DNA from: Archivesica marissinica
Taxonomy: Eukaryota; Mollusca; Bivalvia; Venerida; Vesicomyidae
Direction of reading: 5' to 3'
NCBI GenBank assembly: GCA_014843695.1
Contig: CM026404.1
Span: 8,102,433-8,166,432, forward strand
DNA length: 64,000 bases
Shown here: in pieces, positions 34,701 to 46,700 of the stretch
Numbering within the stretch: the stretch's first letter is position 1
Layout of the letters: each line of letters starts with the position of its first letter
The notes under the pieces: model-generated
The model's input: the letters and a program-made list of their open reading frames with translations, nothing else
Databases searched by the model: none
Told to the model about the DNA's origin: nothing
Program-made: the position numbers and the translations under genes

Positions 34701-37700
34701 TTAGAGAGTATGGGTACCAGTGTGTAGACCTTGGTATTGCTCAAGATACGTAAGTTTATACACAGCTTAGAGAGCATGGGTACCAGTGTGTAGACCTTGG
34801 TATTGCTCAAGATACGTAAGTGTATACACAGCTTAGAGAGTATGGGTACCAGTGTATAGACCTTGGTATTGCTCAAGATACGTAAGTTTATACACAGCTT
34901 AGAGAGTGTGGGTCAGGGGGCTGGGGTGAATACATTAGGAAAGTATTTGAATACGAATACGAATACTCTGGAAATGTATGAATACGAATATGAATACTCT
35001 GTTTTATAAATGTATTTGAATACGAATACGAATACTTTAGTAATGTATTCGAATACTTTTTTGAATACTTTTGAATACATTCTCTTTGAATATTATATAT
35101 GTATGACTAAACAAGAAACAAAACTAAAACAACAACATCTCATATATATATATATATATATATATACAATGTTTATTTTAGTTTATAATCTTCTGTACAT
35201 GAAATCAGATATGGGCAAGATTCAAACTACTTCACAACCAACCTATACCATTTACATATATCAGTGTTTTAAAATATTGGTGTATTATTTATTCAACATG
35301 TTTTAATAGTATCACAAAACAAATAAACATTTATAGCACAATTATTAGAGAAGTTTAATTGTGAGAGACAGCATAGTAGGCCTACAACTAATTCAACACA
35401 TAATAATATAGCGAGCTAACAACAGCAGTAATTATTTTCTTAATTAAGGATATTGCTCTGATCTTTGAGCATATCCATACATTACACCTGTAAAAGCTAA
35501 CAACAGCAGTAATTATTTTCTTAATTAAGGATATTGCTCTGATCTTTAGTAATTATGCTATAGAATTATTGAATGTGTTATCATAAACCTGCTCACCTAT
35601 TGACCAGGGTCACCTATGATGAACTCATGTTTTAATACCTTTTAGGAATATTAGCTGTTTGACATTTAAGATTAACTCCTATAATATAATAATTCAATGG
35701 AGATAATCATAAGATTTCCTCAGCAAAGTTTAAAATCTCTGATTCTGTAATTAAAATGTTATGGAGCTAATTTCACAATTTTCTCACCTGCTTTTAAAAT
35801 ATTCACAGAATAATTATCAAGGACAATTAATTAAACAATTTATTTATAGTACTAATAAAAATATTTAAAAATTATAGATTAATTTATAGTGTCTGCTAAT
35901 CTACAATAATAAAAATAGTAATTTTCTAGTGATATATACTTTTAAAATTAGACTGTTAATTGTCACTTTTTATTGCATAGATGACTTAATTATGATGTTT
36001 AAAAAGTAACATGCAAAAGTATTCAAAAAGTATTCAAAAAGTATTCATGAATACAGTGATATTTCAAATGTATTTGAATACAATACGAATACTTGTATTC
36101 AAAAAAAGTCATGAATACTGAATACTTACGAATACTGAAGAATCAGTATTCAAATACAGATGAATACGAATACTGAATACCCCAGCCCTGGTGTGGGTAC
36201 CAGTGTGTAGACATTGGTATTGCTCAAGATACGTAAGTTTATACACAGCTTAGAGAGTATGGGTACCAGTGTATAGACCTTGGTATAGCTCAAGATACGT
36301 AAGTTTATACACAGCTTAGAGAGTATGGGTACCAGTATGTAGACCTTGGTATAGCTCAAGATACGTAAGTTTATACACAGCTTAGAGAGTATGGGTACCA
36401 GTATGTAGACCTTGGTATAGCTCAAGATACGTAAGTTTATACACAGCTTAGAGAGTATGGGTACCAGTATGTAGACCTTGGTATAGCTCAAGATACGTAA
36501 GTTTATACACAGCTTAGAGAGTATGGGTACCAGTATGTAGACCTTGGTATAGCTCAAGATACGTAAGTTTATACACAGCTTAGAGAGTATGGGTACCAGT
36601 ATGTAGACCTTGGTATAGCTCAAGATACGTAAGTTTATACACAGCTTAGAGAGTATGGGTACCAGTATGTAGACCTTGGTATAGCTCAAGATACGTAAGT
36701 TTATACACAGCTTAGAGAGTATGGGTACCAGTATGTAGACCTTGGTATAGCTCAAGATACGTAAGTACATCCAAAACCCTAATCAGAGACGTTTGCATCA
36801 TTTATTATATTAGATGTACCAAAAGAATAAACCCACTATTATATTAGCATAATATTATCAGGATGAGTTCGTAAAATTACCACACGCTTTCATCCGCGCC
36901 AACGAGAGTGATTAATATAAGTTGCTAATACTTGCTTTGCAATCGTTGTAAAATAAATAAAGCTTAGAAAAAAAATGTTTAACCTTTTTTAAAAAATGAT
37001 GTTGTATAGACACTGATACTATGTTTAACAAACAGTCTACATCCGTTATGTCGAATTCCGTCGGACCGAACAAAATGCTTCGACATAACCGAAGTTTGAC
37101 GTAATGAAATTCGATATAAATGGAGTCTGTTATATGTAAAATGATAGTGTCTGAAACGGGACTTTGATCCGACTTCGAGATAACCGGATAATTAGACATA
37201 ACCATTACCTATGTTATGTTTTCAGACCTGATGCGCTATTGGGTATGCTACGGAAGGCACTAGATAAAGCCGATGTTATTGTCACCAGTGGCGGTGTGTC
37301 AATGGGAGAAAAGGTTTCACATTATCATAAAATAATTTTTTTAAATTCTATATTCGTTTCATATTATTGTATTATTAACCCATTCAACACCAAGTAACTG
37401 ACATGGACTGGTCCATGACATTTTCAGACCAATAAATTAATAAGAAAATTACATTTGGACCAGTTCATTTATCAAAATGGGTAATTTTTTGTCTTAAAAT
37501 AGTAATATTACTGGCAAAAAGTGCAGATCCTGATGAGACGGCTCGTCACGAGCCGGCTCATCTGGATCTACACTTTTTGTAAGCCTATTTAGAGGTCTGT
37601 GGTGTTGAAAGGGTACATAGAAAACGCAAACCTACATTGTATACTAGAGGACATAGAAAATGCACACCTACATTATATACTAGAGGACATAGAAAACGCA

Positions 37701-40700
37701 CACCTACATTATATACTAGAGGACATAGAAAACGCACACCTACATTATATACTAGAGGACATAGAAAACGCACACCTACATTATATACTCGAGGACATAG
37801 AAAACGCACACCTACATTATATACTAGAGGACATAGAAAACGCACACCTACATTATATACTAGAGGACATAGAAAACGCACACCTACATTATATACTAGA
37901 GGACATAGAAAACGCACACCTACATTATATACTAGAGGACATAGAAAACGCACACCTACATTATATACTAGAGGACATAGAAAACGCACACCTACATTAT
38001 ATACTAGAGGACATAGAAAACGCACACCTACATTATATGATTATTATTATATGAAAACGAAATACAAAGGATTCCATCAAAGATATATCACATCTTTATT
38101 ACAAAACACAAACTGATCAACTAAAAATATTCCAAAATGTTTAAAACTATGTATTTATATAGTTATTGTTTTTCATGTAAAAGCACACTTATCCGAAGTG
38201 TGCGTTTTCTATGTCTTATAGTATATACCTGTATTTTAGGATCTACTACGACATGTGCTAGAGACAGATTTGAAGGCAACAATACACTTCGGTCGTGTCT
38301 TCATGAAACCAGGGTAAGCTATTATGCCATCAGTTATATATTAAGTATTGCAGTTATGACCGTTTTTACAACTTATTTTTATTTATATTAACATAATTAT
38401 ATAACGTAGGTACAATTTGCTATGCGGTTTTACGTTTATTTATCGTCGCTACCGGTTTGCCCTTATGAGCGACGCCTCCTGAAAAATTAGTCATTTTATA
38501 TTTTTGGAGGATAGTGGAATGATACAGACAGAGACCCATTCCAGAGTCTACTCTGGTTCTTTGTACAGTGTAAATCACTGACACGAGACCTCGGATTAAC
38601 GTCCCATCTGAAAGACTGTTAAATTTATTATGGTCAGACAGGGGATCGAACCTGCTATCAAATTTATATTCGAGTTTTACCCATGAATAAAACAAAAAAT
38701 CAATTTGATCATGTTGTTTGTGACAATGATCCAAATCAAATCTGTTCGTTTAAACTTTATTTATTTTACAACGATTGCGAAGCAGTTTTAACAACTTATG
38801 TTAATGACTCTCGTTGGCTCGGATGAAAGCGAATATGTTGTCATTCGTGTAGGAGGAAACCGGAGCACCTGGAGAAAAACCCACCTGTCTGATCTGGCAA
38901 CCACCATACCATCTCACATACTTCCCGGTCCGAAGATCGAACCCGGGTTGCATTGGTGAGAAGCGCACGCGCTAACCACTGCGCTAATCGGACAGCCTAA
39001 ATCTATCCGAACTATTGAATGAGTTGTTGCTATACAAATGTTCAAAATAGCGAAATTGATTTATAAATACGTACGATAGAGGGTATAATAATCACGTAGC
39101 AAGGTAAGTATTGTTTTAACCCATTCAACCCCAAGTAACTGACATGGACTGGTCCATGATATTCTTAGACCAATAAATGAATAAGAAAATTACATTTGGA
39201 CCTGTTCATTTATCAAGATGGGTAATTTTGTCTAAAATTAATAATTATTACTGGAAAAAGTGCAGATCCTGAGACGGCTCGTCACGAGCCGACTCATCTG
39301 GATCTACACTTTTTCATAAGCCTATTTAGAGGCCTGTGGGGTTGAAAGGGTTAATGAAGCTAATGCACACCTTACTTAGAGAGCCTTAAGAAAGATTAGC
39401 TCAGAACTAATTAGGTCACACTCTATAAATAAAGAAATCTATCTATCTTGCTGTAAAAAAGTCTCGATCTGGGAATATAGTGTTACACCAACTTACGTCA
39501 TGAATTTGTGACGTTATTAAAACATGAACATATGACCGGGCATGACCTAATGTGTTGTGTTGCTTAAGGTATACACGATATTGAGATATTTATAAACGTT
39601 ACTATGTCAGAGAACTAAGCTCACATTCCTGAAGTGTGTCTTCAGGCATGTTAAGTGATACAACTGTAGGAGACTATGATCCTGATCACGAGCTCATATG
39701 CCTGCAAATAATAGTAAATGGTATAAGAGTACAGTTGTTGTTTTCCTTTAGACCGGTGAATGTTCGAACCTGTTCAATCCGGAGTATGTTACTCTCATAT
39801 GGGCCCAAAGAATATACCGATCGAACTGTCGAACCGATCCGCTTTTCTTCCCGATGTTTGTTGGGTGCCATTTTCGCCTTGGTTTTCCCACAGACACAAG
39901 ACACAATTTTTTTGGCCCTATGGTCATATAGTAAGCAATGTTTTCATTACTTACTATATGACCATAGGGCCAAACAAAACAATTTCATTATTTACTATAT
40001 GACCATAGGGCCAAAAAACAATTCATTACTTACTATATGACCATAGGGCCAAAAAACAATTCATTACTTACTATATGACCATAGGGCCAAACAAAAAATA
40101 CGTGTCTTGTGCCTGTGGGTTTTCCCAAATAATAATATTATACTACTATATTAATTTCTCTCATGCAACGTTCAATCGTTGGAAGGTTGCGGGTGCGTTG
40201 CATCACCCAAATGGTATTCTGTTTCATTAATAGAACCCAAAATTGCCTACTTAATTGTCTTACGCTAGTCCTCCCGTGTATTTCCAGTCATAAATATTTG
40301 GTTGTCCGATTAGCGCAATGGTTAGCGTGCTCGCTTCTCACCAATGCAACCCGTGTTCGATCCTCGGACCGGGAAGTATGTGAGATGGTACGATAGTCGC
40401 CAGATGGGACAGGTGGGTTTTCTCTGGGTACTCCGGTTTCCTCCCACACGAATGACCACATTTACACTTTCATCCGTGCCAAAGAGAGTGGTTAATATAA
40501 GTTGTTAAAACTTGCTTCGCAATCGTTGTAAAATAAATAAAGTTGATACTTTTTAAAGCAGCATTACATCGTAATAAAGGATGTTTTGGGTAAAATATAA
40601 ATACTAATGTGTGTGTGTTTACAAAAATCAAAATAGTCGCTCAGAAACGATAAAATTCCAATAAATTTAAACCGTAATATACGCTAATTTGTTTATCAAC

Positions 40701-43700
40701 ACACGAAATGTATTCACGCACAGCGCGCATGCGAGAAACAACGGAGGATATAGAAAACAACGTATATATTTTGAACATGAAAGACTATCCATCCATCCAT
40801 CCATCCATCCATCCATCCATCCATCCATCCATCCATCCATCCATCCATCCATCCATCCATCCATCCATCCATCCATCCATCCATCCATCCATCCATCCAT
40901 CCATCCATCCATCCATCCATCCATCCATCCATCCATCCATCCATCCATCCATCCATCCATCCATCCATCCATCCATCCATCCATCCATCCATCCATCCAT
41001 CCATCCATCCATCCATCCATCCATCCATCCATCCATCCATCCACCATCCATCCATCCATCCATCCATCCATCCATCCATCCATCCATCCATCCATCCATC
41101 CATCCATCCATCCATCCATCCATCCATCCTCCATCCATCCATCCATCCATCCATCCATCCATCCATCCATCCATCCATCCATCCATCCATCCATCCATCC
41201 ATCCATCATCCATCCATCCATCCATCCATCCATCCATCCATCCATCCATCCATCCATCCATCCATCCATCCATCCATCCATCATCCATCCATCCATCCAT
41301 CCATCCATCCATCCATCCATCCATCCATCCATCCATCCATCGCGGGTATGTAGAAATGTCCCTAAAAGACTTAACAGAGGTATGAATCAACATAATATAT
41401 CAAGTAATTTAATTAAAAAAGACAACGTGGGACAAATGGGGACGATGCATTCCGAATGTAAACACGTGCGGACGATGCGTTCCGGTTGTAAACAAGTGCA
41501 TGACCGATCGACTCGGAAAGTCCTACTTTCGGTTTCGAGTTTGTTTAATCGCAAAAAAACATTGTTTACCAAATTAACATAAGCATACAAAGTATAATGT
41601 TATAATGTGTAGCAGCATTGCTACCCATGCGTAAATATTGAATTTTTCAAATATATTTTATTTCATACGATGTAATGCTGCTTTAAACATAAACATAGAC
41701 ACAATTTATTCATACAAATGCCTATATTCGAATTAATACACCTGCGACAAACCTAACGATGTCACATACTTGTAAGGTAATTTGTTGTCATTTATAGAAA
41801 ACCAACAACCTTTTCTACCTTGGAATACAACGGACGTAAAAAGTTATTCTTCGGACTTCCCGGCAATCCTGTATCGGCCATTGTGACGTGTAACCTCTAC
41901 GTCATTCCCGCGGTGAATAAAATGGCGGGAAATCCCGAACCTCAGCGTACCGTGGTTAAAGCGAAGGTGATGTATTTATTATCATATCCCAGTAACTTAC
42001 GGACGGCGCCATTATATTATTGAATGAGTTTCATCATTTGGAGGATATTGTAAGATAGATACAGAGGATTGGAGGATATTGTAAGATAGATACAGATGAT
42101 TGGAGGATATTGCAAGATAGATACATAGGATTGGAGGATATTGTAAGATATATACATAGGATTGGAGGATATTGTAAGATATATACAGAGGATTGGAGGA
42201 TATTGTAAGAATAGGTACAGACAATTGGAGGATATTGTAAGATATATACATATTATTGGAGGATATTGTAAGTTAGATACAGAGGATTGGAGGATATTGT
42301 AAGATATATATAGAGGATTGGAGGATATTGTAAGATAGATACAGAGGAGACCCTAATTCCAGCAGACATTGTTCTTATACATGTCCAGGGATATAGTTCG
42401 AGCCCCGCTGGAGCCGTTACGATTGTGCCCTTAGGCAAGGCATTTAAATTCCACGTTTCCCCTTCTCTCTCCCTCATGGCGATGGATTCCATCAGGAATG
42501 AGGTCTCGAGAGTGATTAATACAAGTTGTAAGAACAATCGAGCTAAAATTTGTATAGAAAATATCCGGTGGACAGCACCTACATTTGTGGCATATGTTTA
42601 CAATCCCGCCCGAAAGACTGTTAATGTTATCATGGGGGGACGGGTGATCCAAATGATAATCTATATATGTGCAGTCCAATGTATTAACTACTTGACCACT
42701 GAAGAGAACCCATGTGCTTTCGACATCTAGCTATCATGTACCCATGCCTGAACAGTATACAGTTAAACCTGTCTTAAGCAGCCAGCCAAGAGAATCTCAG
42801 AAAGTGGCTGCTTAGCACAGGTGGCTGCTTAATAGAGGTCAAATGTATAATAAAACAGCATATTGGGAATGTGGAAACTGGCTGCTTAATACAGGTTGGC
42901 TGCTTAATACAGGTGACCACTAACACAGGTTTGACTGTACACTAAGCAACGAGAGCACCCCGTAGATTGGTAAACACACTTATGTCTAGTTACTGAAAAG
43001 AGTATCCATTTTACGTGTAGCTCCACAGGCACAAAACACACATGTGTTTTAATTTTTTTTTTAAATTTAATTTTATTTAACGTCGCTTAACGTTTCCCAT
43101 TTGAGCGGCGGGCAGTTTACCTAACAACACCTTTCCTGGACAGGCTCCGGCGGTTAACCAGTACTTGGTGCACCAACCTCCGTAAGAAACTGCCAACTGT
43201 TAAATGAGACACGATCTGAGCGGGGCTCGAACCCGTGACCATCAGAGATGATAGGTTACAGTGGTATGTAAGTCAGCGACCTTAACCACTCGACCACGGA
43301 GGCGGTCGACACAAATGTTGTTGTTTTGCCCTATATTCATATAGTAAGTAATGTATACTGTAAACATTACTTACTATATGACCATAGGGCAAAACAAATA
43401 AAATGTGCGTCTTGTGTCTGTGTGTAGCTCCACATGGGAATGTGCATCGAGATGTAAAAGAAACCTTTTCTACTAAAGAGTAGATTTCCTACCTATAGTG
43501 ACGACAGTGTCTATGCAACATACTGAATTTAAAAAAGTACCATTTTCAGTGCTTGATGTTGAACCTTGTGTCCCAATTTGGTTCCCTTTGGAATCACTTG
43601 CCATCACCACTGTAGTTTGGTTCCCTTTGGAATCACTTGCCATCACCACTGTAGTTTGGTTCCCTTTGGAATCACTTGCCATCACCACTGTAGTTTGGTT

Positions 43701-46700
43701 CCCTTTGGAATCACTTGCCATCACCACTGTAGTTTGTTCCCTTTGGAATCACTTGCCATCACCACTGTAGTTTCGTTCCCTTTGGAATCACTTGCCATCA
43801 CCACTGTAGTTTGGTTCCTTTGGAATCACTTGCCATCACCACTGTAGTTTGGTTCCCTTTGGAATCACTTGCCATCACCACTGTAGTTTGGTTCCCTTTG
43901 GAATCACTTGCCATCACCACTGTAGTTTGGTTCCCTTGGAATCACTTGCCATCACCACTGTAGTTTGGTTCCCTTTGGAATCACTTGCCATCACCACTGT
44001 AGTTTGGTTCCCTTTGGAATCACTTGCCATCACCACTGTAGTTTGGTTCCCTTTGAATCACTTGCCATCACCACTGTAGTTTGGTTCCTGCCATCACCAC
44101 TGTAGTTGGTTCCCTTTGGAATCACTTGCCATCACCACTGTAGTTTGGTTCCCTTTGGAATCACTTGCCATCACCACTGTAGTTTGGTTCCCTTGGAATC
44201 ACTTGCCATCACCACTGTAGTTTGGTTCCCTTTGGAATCACTTGCCATCACCACTGTAGTTTGGTTCCCTTTGGAATCACTTGCCATCACCACTGTAGTT
44301 TGGTTCCTTTGGAATCACTTGCCATCACCACTGTAGTTTGGTTCCCTTTGGAATCACTTGCCATCACCACTGTAGTTTGGTTCCCTTTGGAATCACTTGC
44401 CATCACCACTGTAGTTTGGTTCCCTTTGGAATCACTTGCCATCACCACTGTAGTTGGTTCCCTTTGGAATCACTTGCCATCACCACTGTAGTTTGGTTCC
44501 CTTGGAATCACTTGCCATCACACTGTAGTTTGGTTCCCTTTGGAATCACTTGCCATCACACTAGTTTGGTTCCCTTTGGAATCACTTGCCATCACCACTG
44601 TAGTTTGGTTCCCTTTGGAATCACTTGCCATCACCACTGTAGTGTGGTTCCCTTGGAATCACTTGCCATCACCACTGTAGTTTGGTTCCCTTTGGAATCA
44701 CTTGCCATCACCACTGTAGTTTGGTTCCCTTTGGAATCACTTGCCATCACCACTGTAGTTTGGTTCCCTTTGGAATCACTTGCCATCACCACTGTAGTTT
44801 GGTTCCCTTTGGAATCACTTGCCATCACCACTGTAGTTTGGTTCCCTTTGGAATCACTTGCCATCACCACTGTAGTTTGGTTCCCTTTGGAATCACTTGC
44901 CATCACCACTGTAGTTTGGTTCCCTTTGGAATCACTTGCCATCACCACTGTAGTTTGGTTCCCTTTGGAATCACTTGCCATCACCACTGTAGTTGGTTCC
45001 CTTGGAATCACTTGCCATCACCACTGTAGTTTGGTTCCCTTTGGAATCACTTGCCATCACCACTGTAGTTTGGTTCCCTTTGGAATCACTTGCCATCACC
45101 ACTGTAGTTTGTTCCCTTGGAATCACTTGCCATCACCACTGTAGTTTGGTTCCCTTTGGAATCACTTGCCATCACCACTGTAGTTTGGTTCCCTTTGGAA
45201 TCACTTGCCATCACCACTGTAGTTTGGTTCCCTTTGGAATCACTTGCCATCACCACTGTAGTTTGGTTCCCTTTGGAATCACTTGCCATCACCACTGTAG
45301 TTTGGTTCCCTTTGGAATCACTTGCCATCACCACTGTAGTTTGGTTCCCTTTGGAATCACTTGCCATCACCACTGTAGTTTGGTTCCCTTTGGAATCACT
45401 TGCCATCACCACTGTAGTTTGGTTCCCTTTGGAATCACTTGCCATCACCACTGTAGTTGGTTCCCTTTGGAATCACTTGCCATCACCACTGTAGTTTGTT
45501 CCCTTTGGAATCACTTGCCATCACCACTGTAGTTTGGTTCCCTTTGGAATCACTTGCCATCACCACTGTAGTTTGGTTCCCTTTGGAATCACTTGCCATC
45601 ACCACTGTAGTTTGGTTCCCTTTGGAATCACTTGCCATCACCACTGTAGTTTGGTTCCCTTTGGAATCACTTGCCATCACCACTGTAGTTTGGTTCCCTT
45701 TGGAATCACTTGCCATCACCACTGTAGTTTGGTTCCCTTTGGAATCACTTGCCATCACCACTGTAGTTTGGTTCCCTTTGGAATCACTTGCCATCACCAC
45801 TGTAGTTTGGTTCCCTTTGGAATCACTTGCCATCACCACTGTAGTTTGGTTCCCTTTGGAATCACTTGCCATCACCACTGTAGTTTGGTTCCCTTTGGAA
45901 TCACTTGCCATCACCACTGTAGTTTGGTTCCCTTTGGAATCACTTGCCATCACCACTGTAGTTTGGTTCCCTTGGAATCACTTGCCATCACCACTGTAGT
46001 TTGGTTCCCTTTGGAATCACTTGCCATCACCACTGTAGTTTGGTTCCCTTTGGAATCACTTGCCATCACCACTGTAGTTTGGTTCCCTTTGGAATCACTT
46101 GCCATCACCACTGTAGTTTGGTTCCCTTTGGAATCACTTGCCATCACCACTGTAGTTGGTTCCCTTTGGAATCACTTGCCATCACCACTGTAGTTTGGTT
46201 CCCTTTGGAATCACTTGCCATCACCACTGTAGTTTGGTTCCCTTTGGAATCACTTGCCATCACACTGTAGTTTGGTTCCCTTGGAATCACTTGCCATCAC
46301 CACTGTAGTTGGTTCCCTTTGGAATCACTTGCCATCACCACTGTAGTTTGGTTCCCTTTGGAATCACTTGCCATCACCACTGTAGTTGGTTCCCTTTGGA
46401 ATCACTTGCCATCACCACTGTAGTTTGGTTCCCTTTGGAATCACTTGCCATCACCACTGTAGTTTGGTTCCCTTGGAATCACTTGCCATCACCACTGTAG
46501 TTTGGTTCCCTTTGGAATCACTTGCCATCACCACTGTAGTTTGGTTCCCTTTGGAATCACTTGCCATCACCACTGTAGTTTGGTTCCCTTTGGAATCACT
46601 TGCCATCACCACTGTAGTTTGGTTCCCTTTGGAATCACTTGCCATCACCACTGTAGTTTGGTTCCCTTTGGAATCACTTGCCATCAACACTGTAGTTTGG

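Noticed and set aside
40667..41582. Poly-SIHP and poly-MDGW ORFs
   Set aside because: Translation of the ATCC microsatellite; the flanks belong to a MITE.
42425..42730. 101-codon ORF in intron 8
   Set aside because: Begins inside a family C SINE; the peptide is the SINE translation.
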